A stretch of DNA of 64,000 nucleotides from Flavonifractor sp. An92 (lineage in GTDB: Bacteria; Bacillota; Clostridia; Oscillospirales; Oscillospiraceae). Below are positions 41,689 through 50,984 of this stretch, piece by piece. Below the pieces are notes generated by a model. The model ran no database searches and was not told where the DNA came from. It worked only from the letters and a program-made list of their open reading frames with translations. The stretch lies in the NCBI RefSeq assembly GCF_002159175.1, contig NZ_NFGZ01000005.1, forward strand, positions 1 to 64,000, written 5' to 3'. A program made the translations under genes and the position numbers. Within the stretch, counting starts at the first letter, position 1; each line of letters opens with the position of its first letter.

Positions 41689-43057
41689 GAAGCCCGCGGA
41701 GAAAAACAGCATCCGCCGGGTGCTGGGCCCCATCCATGTGTGGGCTCTGGGCGTGGGCATCGTCCTGGTGGGCGAGTTCATGGGCTGGAACCTGACCATC
41801 AAACAGGGCGGCTCCATCGCCGCGCTGCTGGGCCTGTGGGTCATGAGCATGATGTACGTGGGCCAGGTGATGATGGTGTCCGAGATGGCCACCGTCATGC
41901 CGGAGGCCGGCGGACAGTACACCATGGCCAAGTATCTGCTGGGCCCTCTGGCCGCCTTCAACGTGGGCCTGATGCTGGTCTTTGAGTACGCCATGCTGGA
42001 GGCCGGCGACGTCATCGTGGTGGGGCAGCTGCTCAATTCCCTCAACCCGGACATCCAGATCCTCCCCTTCACCATCCTCACGCTGCTGGTGCTGGCCTTC
42101 ATCAACTACCGGGGCGCTCAGGCCACCCTGACCCTCAACTTCGTCATCACCGCCGTGGCCTTCACCTGCGTCATCGTGCTCCTCATCTCCACCAATTTCT
42201 ACGACCCCCAGGCCACCCTCATCCAGCTCAAGGAGCTGACCAACGGCCTGCCCTACGGCCCGCTGGGCATCATGGCGGCCATCGGCTACTCCTGCTGGTT
42301 CTTCCTGGGCATCGAGGGCACCGCCATGGCCGCCGACGAGTGCCGCAGCCCCGCCCGCTCCATCCCCCTGGGCGCCATCGTGGGTCTGTCCACCCTGCTC
42401 ATCGGCGGCACCATCACCTGGTTCGTCTGCTCCGGCCTCATCCCCGCCGGAGAGCTGGGCCCCTCGGTGTACCCCCTCTACGACGCCGCCCTGGCCACCG
42501 GAAAGCTCTTTGTGGCCATCGCCCTGTTCGTGGGCTCCATCCTGGCGTGCCTGGCCAGCGCCAACGGCTGCATCAACGACGCCAGCAACGCCTGGGCCGC
42601 CCTGTCCCGGGACACCCTGCTCCCCAATGTGTTCGCCAAGGAGCACCCCAAGTATAAGTCCCACTACCGCGCCATCATCTTCCTGCTGCCCATCTCCCTG
42701 GCCTTCGCCATGACGGGCCTGCTGGACCAGGTGGTTACCTTCTCCATCTTCTCCGCGCTGATGGTGTACCTGCTCACCTGCGTGATGATGTACCGCTTCC
42801 GCAAGATGTACCCCCTGGGCACCGTGAAGCGCTCCTTCGTGGCTCCCCTCTTCCCGCTGCTCCCCGCCGTGGTGGCGGTCATCGTGGTGTGCGGTCTCTT
42901 CGGCCTGCACCTGAACTACGGCATCAACCTCATTTCCGGCGCCGTGTTCTACCTGCTGGCCTCCATCTGGTTCCTCAAGCGCCGGGCCAAGTTCATTGAC
43001 CAGGACCGCTTCCTGGAGGCCGGTCTGAAGCAGTGGGGCAAGCCCAAGTGGATGTAA
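41672..43057 (+). CDS. APC-superfamily permease (amino acid or ethanolamine type)
   Basis: A 461-residue transporter with about 12 membrane helices. The first helix carries the broken GVGIVLVGEFMGWN stretch and later GIEGTAMAADECRSPARSIP, which recall the ethanolamine/amino-acid permease branch (Eat-like) of the APC family. No ethanolamine utilisation genes are nearby, so the substrate is open. It is the last gene of the operon, overlapping the 56-aa gene by 17 bases, and ends at a strong bidirectional terminator. Confidence 0.85.
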   Translation: MEQPNKKPAEKNSIRRVLGPIHVWALGVGIVLVGEFMGWNLTIKQGGSIAALLGLWVMSMMYVGQVMMVSEMATVMPEAGGQYTMAKYLLGPLAAFNVGLMLVFEYAMLEAGDVIVVGQLLNSLNPDIQILPFTILTLLVLAFINYRGAQATLTLNFVITAVAFTCVIVLLISTNFYDPQATLIQLKELTNGLPYGPLGIMAAIGYSCWFFLGIEGTAMAADECRSPARSIPLGAIVGLSTLLIGGTITWFVCSGLIPAGELGPSVYPLYDAALATGKLFVAIALFVGSILACLASANGCINDASNAWAALSRDTLLPNVFAKEHPKYKSHYRAIIFLLPISLAFAMTGLLDQVVTFSIFSALMVYLLTCVMMYRFRKMYPLGTVKRSFVAPLFPLLPAVVAVIVVCGLFGLHLNYGINLISGAVFYLLASIWFLKRRAKFIDQDRFLEAGLKQWGKPKWM

Positions 43058-43091
43058 AAAAACTGCCTGGCAGCTGCCAGGCAGTTTTTTT
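43056..43091. terminator. bidirectional terminator between permease and kinase genes
   Basis: A perfect 24-base palindrome (ACTGCCTGGCAG and its complement) flanked by an A-run on the left and a T-run on the right, between converging genes. Confidence 0.9.
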
Positions 43092-45225
43092 ATTCCTTTG
43101 GCGTCTCCGGGAGCGGAGCCTTGCTCAGGGGCAGGGCCACCCGGGCAGTAAAGAGGTCGGCGTCGGTGGTCACGGTGAGGGTGCCGCCGCAGGCCTGGGT
43201 AAAGCTGAGGGCGATGGCCAGCCCCAGACCGCTGCCGCCGTCGGTGCGGCTCTCGTCCCCCCGGACGAAGCGCTCGGTGAAGTCGATGTTCCGGGGCAGC
43301 TCCTCCTTGGAGATGTTCTGCACCCGGGCCACCGCCTCGTCTCCCGCCACGTTCAGGTCCACATACACCCGGGAGCCGGGCAGGGCGTACTGGAGAGCGT
43401 TGTGGATCAGATTCTGGAACACCCGGTACAGCCGGTCGCCGTCGGCCCGGACGGGCACCGGCTCCTCCGGAAGATTCACCCGGAACTGGAGGCCGCTCTC
43501 CGCGATGGGGTCGGCCTGGTCGGCCAAGGTCTGGCGGATCAGCTTCGCCAGGTCCAGGTCCTTCCAGTTCAAAGTCAGGTTCCCCGAAGCCGCCTTGCTC
43601 ACATCGAACACCTCCTGCACCATGGTCTTGAGGCGCAGGGCCTTGTCGTTCAGAATCTGCACGTAGTCCCGCACGTGGTCGGGGAGATCTTCCTCCTCCC
43701 GGAGGAGCTCGGCATAGCTGAGGATAGAGGTCAGGGGGGTTTTCAGGTCGTGGGAGACGTTGGTGATAAGCTCCACCTTCATCCGCTCGCTGCGGGTGCG
43801 CTCCTCTACGGCCCTTTGCAGGCCCCCGCCGATGTCCTCCACCGCCTGGGAGAGGGGGGCCAACGGCCGCTCCGGAGGCAGGGCCGGGGCCCTTCTCCCC
43901 TGCCGGACCTCCTCCACCTGGGCGTTCAGGGCGGAGAGGTCCTCAATGAGGGTCCGCTCGTCCTTCCAGTGGCGGTACAGCAGAAGCAGCAGGAGCAGTC
44001 CCAGCACGCCGATCAGGACCGGCACCCAGGGGAAGCCGTATCCAAAGTCTCGCCAGTACAGAAGCAGGAACCCATCCGCTGCCGCCGCACCCACGGCCAG
44101 CACCAGGGCAGCCACATAGGCCACCACAGCGCTCCGCAGGAGCTTTTTTTGCAGCGGTTGGTCCACCCCGTCCCCCCGCAGGAAGCCGGCGAGCCAGCCG
44201 CAGAAGCTGGAGCGGAACAGCTTTCCCCGGTTGCAGATGAGGTCGTTCAGGTAGAACACCAGCAGCCAGCAGATGGCAATGGCGATGGCCAGGAAGATGG
44301 GCTCACTGGCATAGGAGATGGACAGCAGCAGGGGAAATACCAGGGCGACCAGCACGGCCACTTTGAGCTCCAGCCAGATTTTCCCGGTGACCGTTCCCAC
44401 CGCCCGGAGAGCCAGCCCCAGCCAGCGCCGCCACAGGATGGCCCACACCAGCAGCGCCACGCCCAGCAGGAAGCAGCCGCCAACGATGGACACCGCCTGA
44501 CGGGTGAACTGCATGGAATCCAGGATGCCATAAATCCCGGAGTAGGTGTAGCCGGTAAAGGGGATGGGTACCTCCGCCGCCGCCAGCCGGATGGTCAGCC
44601 CGTTCCAGGGGTTCTCCTCCGCCGCTTCGGGTGTCGTTTCGACCGGCGCGGCGCTGCTCTGAGGAGTGGCAACGTCGCCGCTGATGATGCCGCCCCACTT
44701 GGCCGTGGCGTAGTCTCCGGCGTACCCCAGGAAGGTGATCAGGTCCATATTCTGATAACCCGGTACATTCCACTGGCTCCACTGGTCCCGGTACACTCCG
44801 TCGCCGTAGACGTCCACCTCTTCCCCATCCTTCCAGATGGTCACTGTGCCGTTCCGGTAGTACAGGTAGAAGTTGTAGCCTTCCTCGTTAGGCGTAATCA
44901 ATTCGCGTTCGATCCCAGTGAGGTTACCCTCCTGGAACGCTCCGTCCTTCCAGACGCCCCAACGGAGATTAGGGTCCCGGAGGGGGTAGCTGATCTCTTT
45001 CGTCTCCACCTGGGCCTCCAGGATGGTGCGCAGATTGTGGCTCATCTCGCTGCGGAACCTCTGGGTGTTCTGGTAGTCGCTCTGAAAACTGTCCATGATC
45101 TCCCGAACATCCAGGCTGGTCGCACCCAGCGCGGCAATGCCGCCGAAGATGACCGTGAGCGTCAGCCCCACCAGGAGGAAGAGGACGCTCAGAACGCCTT
45201 TACTTTTTTTCCATTTTGTATCCAA
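43090..45225 (-). CDS. membrane sensor histidine kinase (OmpR-system type)
   Basis: A 711-residue kinase. An N-terminal membrane helix (LSVLFLLVGLTLTVIFGG), an extracytoplasmic region of ~200 residues, then about six more membrane helices (roughly 245-435), a coiled linker, the HisKA domain with the phospho-His in NVSHDLKTPLTSILSYAE, N-box FQNLIHNALQYALPGS and G-box GGSGLGLAIAL. The start is TTG 45225, inside the regulator gene (26-base overlap); no nearby ATG fits. The multi-helix sensor suggests a membrane or cell-envelope cue. Forms a pair with the regulator upstream. Confidence 0.88.
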   Translation of the reverse strand: MDTKWKKSKGVLSVLFLLVGLTLTVIFGGIAALGATSLDVREIMDSFQSDYQNTQRFRSEMSHNLRTILEAQVETKEISYPLRDPNLRWGVWKDGAFQEGNLTGIERELITPNEEGYNFYLYYRNGTVTIWKDGEEVDVYGDGVYRDQWSQWNVPGYQNMDLITFLGYAGDYATAKWGGIISGDVATPQSSAAPVETTPEAAEENPWNGLTIRLAAAEVPIPFTGYTYSGIYGILDSMQFTRQAVSIVGGCFLLGVALLVWAILWRRWLGLALRAVGTVTGKIWLELKVAVLVALVFPLLLSISYASEPIFLAIAIAICWLLVFYLNDLICNRGKLFRSSFCGWLAGFLRGDGVDQPLQKKLLRSAVVAYVAALVLAVGAAAADGFLLLYWRDFGYGFPWVPVLIGVLGLLLLLLLYRHWKDERTLIEDLSALNAQVEEVRQGRRAPALPPERPLAPLSQAVEDIGGGLQRAVEERTRSERMKVELITNVSHDLKTPLTSILSYAELLREEEDLPDHVRDYVQILNDKALRLKTMVQEVFDVSKAASGNLTLNWKDLDLAKLIRQTLADQADPIAESGLQFRVNLPEEPVPVRADGDRLYRVFQNLIHNALQYALPGSRVYVDLNVAGDEAVARVQNISKEELPRNIDFTERFVRGDESRTDGGSGLGLAIALSFTQACGGTLTVTTDADLFTARVALPLSKAPLPETPKE

Positions 45226-45901
45226 TGCCCCACACCACCTTTAAATATTCCGGTTCCTTCGGATTGAGTTCGATCTTCTCCCGGATGTGTCGGATGTGGA
45301 CCATCACCGTGTTCTCGGTGGCGTAGGCCTCCTCGTCCTCCCACACCCGGCGGTAGATCTCCTCGGCGGGGAACACCCGCCCCAGGTTGCGTATGAACAG
45401 GTCCATGATCTTTCGCTCGGTGGCGGTGAGATGGACCTCCTCCCCGTCCACCAGCAGTTCCATGGCCTCGGGCCGGTAGGTGAGCCGCCCGTTGACGATC
45501 TCCCCCTCCCGGTGCTCCGCGTGGACGTCCCCCAGCAGGGTGTACCGCCGCAGCTGGCTGCGCACCCGGGCCACCAGCTCCTGGGGGTTGTAGGGTTTTG
45601 AGACGTAATCGTCCGCCCCCATGGAGAGGCCCAGAATCTTGTCGCTGTCCTCGCTCTTGGCCGAGAGCACGATCACAGGCAGGTTCCGCTTCTCCCGGAT
45701 CTTCATCAGCGCCGACAGTCCGTCCAGCTTGGGCATCATCACGTCCAACAGAATGAGCTGTACCGAGCGGCCCATGGCCAGCTCCAGGGCCTCCAGGCCG
45801 TTGTAGGCTTTTAAGACCTGATAGCCCTCCTTCTCCAGCAGCAGCGCAATGGCCTGCACGATCTCCCGGTCATCGTCTACCACCAACACACAGGGTCCCA
45901 T
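45200..45901 (-). CDS. OmpR/PhoB-family response regulator
   Basis: A 233-residue regulator: receiver domain with acidic VVDDD near residue 8, phosphoacceptor in LILLDVMMPKLDG (about Asp53), Lys in YVSKPYNPQELVARV, and a C-terminal winged helix with LTATERKIMDLFIRNLGRVF and TVMVHIRHIREKIE. Paired with the kinase it overlaps. Its own promoter region lies in 45902-46013, where I see only an AT-rich stretch. Confidence 0.94.
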   Translation of the reverse strand: MGPCVLVVDDDREIVQAIALLLEKEGYQVLKAYNGLEALELAMGRSVQLILLDVMMPKLDGLSALMKIREKRNLPVIVLSAKSEDSDKILGLSMGADDYVSKPYNPQELVARVRSQLRRYTLLGDVHAEHREGEIVNGRLTYRPEAMELLVDGEEVHLTATERKIMDLFIRNLGRVFPAEEIYRRVWEDEEAYATENTVMVHIRHIREKIELNPKEPEYLKVVWGIGYKMEKK

Positions 45902-46013
45902 GAAGATCGACCTCCTTCTCTACGGTTTTGAGTATAGCCGCCTCTTCTTAGCGTGGGGCGGGGGAAATTCTTATGGTTTTCTTAACATGATACCACGGAC
46001 CCCGAAGGACGTC

Positions 46014-46050
46014 AAAAGCCCGCCGTCTGCCAGGCAGACGGCGGGCTTTT
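46014..46050. terminator. intrinsic terminator after the M28 peptidase gene
   Basis: A 17-bp stem (AAAAGCCCGCCGTCTGC, loop CAG) with T-run on both strands, placed 13 bases after the minus-strand peptidase stop. Confidence 0.9.
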
Positions 46051-46062
46051 GGATGAAACAAC

Positions 46063-48231
46063 TTAGGCGGCCATGGCGGTCAGCTGCTCGGTGAGTCCGG
46101 TGAGGGACTCCACCTCGTGGGTCACCTGCTCCGCCAGGCGGGCGTTCTCGTCGCTCTGGGCCTGGGTGAGGGTGGCCAGCTCCTGGGTGAAGTCGGTGGA
46201 ACCGTTCTCCGCCTTCTCCTGCAGGGAGTTGATGACGTCGAAGAGGTCCACATGGCCCTGCACCCGGCCGGCGCCCCACATCAGGCGGTCGGCGGGCTGG
46301 TCCAGAACGTAATTGGTGAAGTAATCAAAGGTGTCCCGGCTCCAGTCGTAGGCGTACCAGTTGTTATCGACGAGATACAGGTACTCGTCCAGAGGGGTGA
46401 CGGCGTCCCCGTTCTGGAGGCACTCCACCGCGGCGTCCAGGGCGTCCAGGTTATTCTGGCTATGCTCGTGGGGGAAGATGGACGAGTCCTCCCAGGTCAG
46501 GCGGACGAACTGGTCCTCGGCGTACTTGAAGGTCTCCAGCACCTGGGCGTTGAGCTCGCGGCTCTCGGCCAGGAGGGAGTCGGCCTTCTCGGTGTCACCC
46601 TCATCCAGAGCGGCGGCGTAGGCGGTGTTGACCTCCTGTACCTTGGCCCAGGCGGTCTGGGCGGCGGCATCGGCCTCGTCCAGGGCGGCGTTCAGGGCCT
46701 CCAGGGCGTTGGAGCCGTCAGCCAGGGTGATGCTCCCCAGCCGCTCGGTGTCCATGGTGTCCCGGAAGGCGTTCAGCCGGGTGGAGAAGTCCAGGGGGGA
46801 CACGGCGCAGTGGTCATACTCCAGCATCAGCATGCCGTACAGGTTGTGGTGGAAGCGGAAGGCCTCCTCGCTGTACGTATCGGAGTTGTCGAACTGGGAG
46901 TGATAGTGGGTCTGAGAGAACCCGCCCCGCAGCGCGGTGACCGTGGAGGGCACACCGGCGATGGACAAAGAGAAGTCGTCGGACCAGGTCTGAGTGGGGA
47001 CGATGACCTCGATGCCGTCGGCGAAAATGCCGTCCACCGCGGGCACGTCGGGGGCGAACTCCTCCAGGAAGGTCTTCAGCTCGTAGGAGGAGCGGATCTG
47101 GTCGGTGGTGCCCTCGTTCATGGCGGGCAGCTCGAAGTTGATGTCGGCCACCACCTTGCCCACCCACTCGGGGTGGACCCGGAAAATCTGGTTGTAGGCG
47201 CCGGTGGACCAGTCGTAGCGGGTGTTGGACACACCCCACTCCTCGGCGGCCATGGCGCAGAACACCAGGGTCTTTTCGGGCTGATAGCCGCTGTCAATGA
47301 TGCCCTTGGCGATGCCGAACATGAGGGCGATGGCGGCGTTGTCATCCTGGAAGCCGGCAAAGTAGGAGTCGTAGTGGGCACTCATGAGCACCATGGCGTC
47401 CGGGTCCTTGCCGGGGATGGTGCCCACGATGTTATAGGAGGTGCCGTCCAGCTCCACATTGCTGCGGGCGTTGAAGGTGACGGTCATCTCGTTGGTCCCG
47501 GAGGCCTCCATGGCGGCCCGGATGGCGTCGGCGTCGGTGCGGGAAATGGAGAAGGCGGGGGCGTCCTCGGGGCCGCAGATGTCCTGGGCGTTGAGGGCGT
47601 CGTCGCTCACCTCGGCGTAGCCGCCGTCCTGGGCGGCGATGACCGCGGCGGCGCCGTGGAGGTGGGCCTCGTAGGCGGGATAGTTGATCCACCAGTTCTC
47701 GCGCTGATTGATATCGACAAGTACCAGCTTGCCCTCCACATCCAATCCGGCCAGATCGGCCTCGGTGCCCTGTCCGCCGTCGATGATGGTGAACGAAGCG
47801 GGCCCGTCGGTGGTGAAGTCAGCCTGGTAACCGCCCAGCTCGGCGGTATACTCGGTACCGTCGGCCTTGGTGTAGGTGAGCTGTGCGGTCTCAAAAGTCC
47901 AGGTATCCAACGTGAACGGATCCTTGGTGACGTCGCTGAGGCCGATGGCCTCCATCTCGGCCTTGAGCATGTCGCCGGTGTCCAGCTCGGCCTGCGAGCC
48001 GGCGGTGCGATAGCCCAACGCCTCATTGGATCGGATCTCCTCCATCTTGAGCGCCAAGTTGTAGGAGTAGTCCACATCCACATGCTCCAGATAGGCCTGC
48101 TGGGCCGCCTGGAGGGTCACTGCGCTCCCATTGGGGGTGGCGCTGGAGTCCGGTACCTCTTTCTGGGTACACGCGGACACGAGCAGCATCATGGCTGCCG
48201 TCAATGCGATGCATTGTCTGGTCTTTTTCAC
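46063..48231 (-). CDS. M28-family aminopeptidase lipoprotein
   Basis: A 722-residue exported zinc peptidase. The N-terminal MKKTRQCIALTAAMMLLVSAC is a lipoprotein signal with lipobox LVSAC, so it is tethered to the outer face of the membrane. A PA-like insert precedes the M28 core, which has metal ligands in SAHYDSYFAGFQDDNAA and the catalytic Glu pair in CAMAAEEWG. The last ~200 residues are helical and lack family motifs. The start codon is GTG 48231 with AAAGGA 8 bases upstream. Monocistronic: own terminator, divergent promoter upstream. Confidence 0.9.
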   Translation of the reverse strand: MKKTRQCIALTAAMMLLVSACTQKEVPDSSATPNGSAVTLQAAQQAYLEHVDVDYSYNLALKMEEIRSNEALGYRTAGSQAELDTGDMLKAEMEAIGLSDVTKDPFTLDTWTFETAQLTYTKADGTEYTAELGGYQADFTTDGPASFTIIDGGQGTEADLAGLDVEGKLVLVDINQRENWWINYPAYEAHLHGAAAVIAAQDGGYAEVSDDALNAQDICGPEDAPAFSISRTDADAIRAAMEASGTNEMTVTFNARSNVELDGTSYNIVGTIPGKDPDAMVLMSAHYDSYFAGFQDDNAAIALMFGIAKGIIDSGYQPEKTLVFCAMAAEEWGVSNTRYDWSTGAYNQIFRVHPEWVGKVVADINFELPAMNEGTTDQIRSSYELKTFLEEFAPDVPAVDGIFADGIEVIVPTQTWSDDFSLSIAGVPSTVTALRGGFSQTHYHSQFDNSDTYSEEAFRFHHNLYGMLMLEYDHCAVSPLDFSTRLNAFRDTMDTERLGSITLADGSNALEALNAALDEADAAAQTAWAKVQEVNTAYAAALDEGDTEKADSLLAESRELNAQVLETFKYAEDQFVRLTWEDSSIFPHEHSQNNLDALDAAVECLQNGDAVTPLDEYLYLVDNNWYAYDWSRDTFDYFTNYVLDQPADRLMWGAGRVQGHVDLFDVINSLQEKAENGSTDFTQELATLTQAQSDENARLAEQVTHEVESLTGLTEQLTAMAA

Positions 48232-48368
48232 TTATCAACATCCTTTCTCTTTTCTCACGCTTCCGGTCCGGCCGGAAAATACGCGGGTCCTATGGTACCA
48301 GTTTGTTCCTGAAATTGCAAGTGCTGATATGCAAAATCTTTGAAAAAAATTTCAGCCCGTCTCCCCTC

Positions 48369-48420
48369 TTGACAATGGCCAAGCCGGTGCTATAATAATA
48401 TATGAACAAACGCTCATATG
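48369..48420 (+). promoter_or_regulatory. promoter and ArsR-type operator of the metal-resistance operon
   Basis: TTGACA (48369-48374), a 16-base spacer and TATAAT (48391-48396), followed at once by an imperfect dyad ATATGA-(8)-TCATAT (48400-48419). ArsR/SmtB repressors bind such AT-rich dyads over the start site, so the first gene probably represses itself until metal binds. Confidence 0.82.
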
Positions 48421-48441
48421 TTAATTTGAGGAGGTGTGAAC

Positions 48442-48810
48442 ATGAGCGTTCCCGATCCCCGCGAGCCGGAGACCTGTGAGTACATCCACGTCCACGAGGA
48501 CATCGTCTCCCAGGTCAACGAGAACATGCCGGATGAGGAGATCCTCTACGATCTGGCGGAGCTCTTCAAGATCTTCGGCGACTCCACCCGCATCAAGATC
48601 CTGTATGTGCTCTTCGAGTCGGAGATGTGCGTGTGCGACATCGCCCAGCTGCTGGGCATGAGCCAGTCGGCCATCTCCCACCAGCTCCGGGCCCTGAAGC
48701 AGAGCAAGCTGGTCAAGTACCGCCGGGAGGGCAAGACCGTCTTTTACTCCCTGGCCGACGGACACGTGCGCACCATCCTGGACCAGGGCATGGAGCACGT
48801 GGCGGAATAA
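48442..48810 (+). CDS. ArsR/SmtB-family metal-sensing repressor (CadC-like)
   Basis: A 122-residue winged-helix repressor. ATG 48442 is 6 bases past GAGGAGGTG. The DNA-binding helices are LAELFKIFGDSTRIKILYVL and GMSQSAISHQLRALKQ. The CVC in SEMCVCDIAQLL is the alpha-3N metal site of CadC-type Cd/Pb/Zn sensors, with an extra Cys near residue 12 (ETCEYIHVHED), and the C-terminus has the alpha-5 D-x-H...H pattern (LADGHVRTILDQGMEH) for a second zinc site. It likely controls the HMA protein and P1B ATPase downstream. Confidence 0.93.
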   Translation: MSVPDPREPETCEYIHVHEDIVSQVNENMPDEEILYDLAELFKIFGDSTRIKILYVLFESEMCVCDIAQLLGMSQSAISHQLRALKQSKLVKYRREGKTVFYSLADGHVRTILDQGMEHVAE

Positions 48811-48828
48811 TCATAGGAGGAATTTGGT

Positions 48829-49050
48829 ATGAAAAAGCGTTTCAAGCTGGAAAACCTGGACTGTGCCAACTGCGCGGCCAAGATGGAGGCCGCCATCAAG
48901 AAGCTGCCCGGCGTCCACGATGCCACCGTCAGCTTCATGACCCAGAAGCTGACCCTGGACGCCGACGACGACCGCTTTGAGGAGATCCTGGACGAGGCGG
49001 CGCGCCTGTGCAAAAAGGTGGAGCCCGACTGCACCATCGTGCGCAAGTAA
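48829..49050 (+). CDS. stand-alone HMA heavy-metal-binding protein
   Basis: A 73-residue metallochaperone-like domain: KLENLDCANCAAKMEAAIKK holds the CxxC metal site near residue 12, followed by the usual beta-alpha-beta pattern. AGGAGGAATTTGGT precedes the ATG. The ATPase downstream lacks an N-terminal HMA domain, so this protein probably supplies that function in trans. Confidence 0.93.
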   Translation: MKKRFKLENLDCANCAAKMEAAIKKLPGVHDATVSFMTQKLTLDADDDRFEEILDEAARLCKKVEPDCTIVRK

Positions 49051-49073
49051 GACGGCGGCGGGAGGGATCGTTT

Positions 49074-50927
49074 ATGTCCGGCAGACAAAAGCGGACGCTG
49101 GTCCGCATCCTCGTCAGCGCCGCGCTGCTCATCCTGGCGGCGCTGCTCCCCCTCACCGGCTGGGGGAAACTCCTGGCCTTCCTGGTCCCCTACTTCCTGG
49201 TGGGCTGGGACGTCCTCTGGAAGGCCATCCGCAACATCGCCCACGGCCAGGTCTTTGACGAGAATTTCCTCATGGCGCTGGCCACCATCGGCGCCCTCAT
49301 CACCGGCGAGTACCCCGAGGCGGTGTTCGTCCTCCTCTTCTACCAGGTGGGCGAGCTCTTCCAGTCCGTGGCGGTGGGCCGCTCCCGGAAGAACATCGCC
49401 GCCCTGATGGACATCCGCCCCGACAGCGCCAACGTGGAGCGCCCCGGCGGTGAGACCGAAGAGGTGGACCCGGAGGACGTGGAGGTGGGGGACGTCATCG
49501 TCCTCAAGCCCGGCGAGCGGGTGCCCCTGGACGGGGTGGTGCTGGAGGGCACCACCACCCTGGACACCGCCGCCCTCACCGGCGAGTCCCTCCCCCGGCC
49601 GGTGGGCCCGGGCGGCGACGTCATCAGCGGCTGTGTGAACCTCACCGGCGTGCTGCGGGTGCAGGTCACCAAGCCCTTTGAGGAGTCCACCGTCTCCCGC
49701 ATCCTGGAGCTGGTGGAGAACGCCGCCAGCCGCAAGGCCAAGGCCGAGGCCTTCATCACCCAGTTCGCCCGGTGGTACACCCCCGCCGTGGTGCTGGCCG
49801 CGGTGCTGCTGGCCGTGGTGCCTCCCCTCTTCTTCCACGGGGTCTGGAGCGACTGGCTGCTCCGGGCCTGCTCCTTCCTGGTGGTGTCCTGCCCCTGTGC
49901 GCTGGTGATCTCGGTGCCGCTGGCCTTCTTCGGCGGCATCGGCGGGGCCTCCCGGGCCGGTGTGCTGGTGAAGGGCGGCAACTACCTGGAAGTCCTGGCC
50001 CGGGTGGACACGGTGGTCTTTGACAAGACCGGCACCCTCACCCGGGGCGTGTTCAACGTCACCGCCATCCACCCCGACCACGTGGACGAGGGAGAGCTGC
50101 TGGAGCTGGCCGCCCTGGCCGAGCGCTGGTCTGACCACCCCATCTCCCGGTCCATCCGGGAGGCCTACGGCAAGGAGCCCGATGCCGCCCGGGTGGAGGA
50201 GGCTCAGGAGCTGGCCGGGCGGGGCGTCCGGGCCCGGGTGGACGGCCACACCGTCTGCGTGGGCAATGACAAGCTGATGGAGGACATCGGCGTCACCTGG
50301 CACCCCTGCCATAAGGTGGGCACCACCGTCCACGTGGCGGTGGACGGGACCTATATGGGCCACCTGGTCATCTCCGACGAGGTGAAGCCCGACGCCAAGG
50401 AGGGCATCGCCGCCCTGAAGGCGGTGGGCGTGCGGAAAACCGTCATGCTCACCGGTGACGCCAAGGCCGTGGGCGAGGATGTGGCCAAACAGCTGGGCCT
50501 GGATGAGGTCCACACCCAGCTCCTCCCCGCCGACAAGGTGGACCAGGTGGAGCGCTTGCTGAAGGAACGCTCCTCCGGCGGGGCCCTGGCCTTTGTGGGA
50601 GACGGCATCAACGACGCCCCCGTTCTCTCCCGGGCCGACCTGGGTATCGCCATGGGCGCTCTGGGCTCCGACGCCGCCATCGAGGCCGCCGATGTGGTCC
50701 TTATGGACGACAAGCCCTCCAAGATCGCCCTGGCCATCCGCATCGCCCGGAAAACCCGCACCATCGTGCGGCAGAACATCGCCTTCGCCCTGGGGGTGAA
50801 GTTCCTGGTGCTGGCCCTGGTGGCCGTCAATCAGGCCACCCTCTGGGAGGCGGTCTTTGCCGACGTGGGCGTGTCGGTCATCGCCATCCTCAACTCCATG
50901 CGGGCCCTGCGCGCCCCCAAGGATTAA
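49074..50927 (+). CDS. P1B-type heavy-metal ATPase (Cd/Zn/Co exporter, ZntA/CadA-like)
   Basis: A 617-residue P-type ATPase. Membrane metal motif SCPCAL near residue 272, actuator TGES near 170, phosphorylation site DKTGT near 317, the HP locus SDHPISRS and the hinge VGDGINDAPVL are all present. SCPCAL with a CadC-type regulator points to Zn/Cd/Pb export rather than copper. It has no N-terminal HMA domain, that being encoded just upstream. Start ATG 49074 with GGAGGGATC 9 bases upstream. Ends at a terminator. Confidence 0.94.
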   Translation: MSGRQKRTLVRILVSAALLILAALLPLTGWGKLLAFLVPYFLVGWDVLWKAIRNIAHGQVFDENFLMALATIGALITGEYPEAVFVLLFYQVGELFQSVAVGRSRKNIAALMDIRPDSANVERPGGETEEVDPEDVEVGDVIVLKPGERVPLDGVVLEGTTTLDTAALTGESLPRPVGPGGDVISGCVNLTGVLRVQVTKPFEESTVSRILELVENAASRKAKAEAFITQFARWYTPAVVLAAVLLAVVPPLFFHGVWSDWLLRACSFLVVSCPCALVISVPLAFFGGIGGASRAGVLVKGGNYLEVLARVDTVVFDKTGTLTRGVFNVTAIHPDHVDEGELLELAALAERWSDHPISRSIREAYGKEPDAARVEEAQELAGRGVRARVDGHTVCVGNDKLMEDIGVTWHPCHKVGTTVHVAVDGTYMGHLVISDEVKPDAKEGIAALKAVGVRKTVMLTGDAKAVGEDVAKQLGLDEVHTQLLPADKVDQVERLLKERSSGGALAFVGDGINDAPVLSRADLGIAMGALGSDAAIEAADVVLMDDKPSKIALAIRIARKTRTIVRQNIAFALGVKFLVLALVAVNQATLWEAVFADVGVSVIAILNSMRALRAPKD

Positions 50928-50929
50928 AA

Positions 50930-50969
50930 ACAGGAGCCGAAGCTCAGATGAGCTTCGGCTCCTGTTTTG
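50930..50969 (+). terminator. intrinsic terminator of the metal operon
   Basis: A 15-bp stem AGGAGCCGAAGCTCA with loop GAT, then TTTTG. The same stem-loop recurs at 52755-52786. Confidence 0.88.
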
Positions 50970-50984
50970 TCTCGTGGGTGTAGA

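Noticed and set aside
43033-45267. 744-codon plus-strand frame
   Set aside because: Antisense to the histidine kinase, whose motifs are complete on the other strand.
46117-48312. 731-codon plus-strand frame rich in Gly and Val
   Set aside because: Antisense to the M28 peptidase gene; no domain recognisable.
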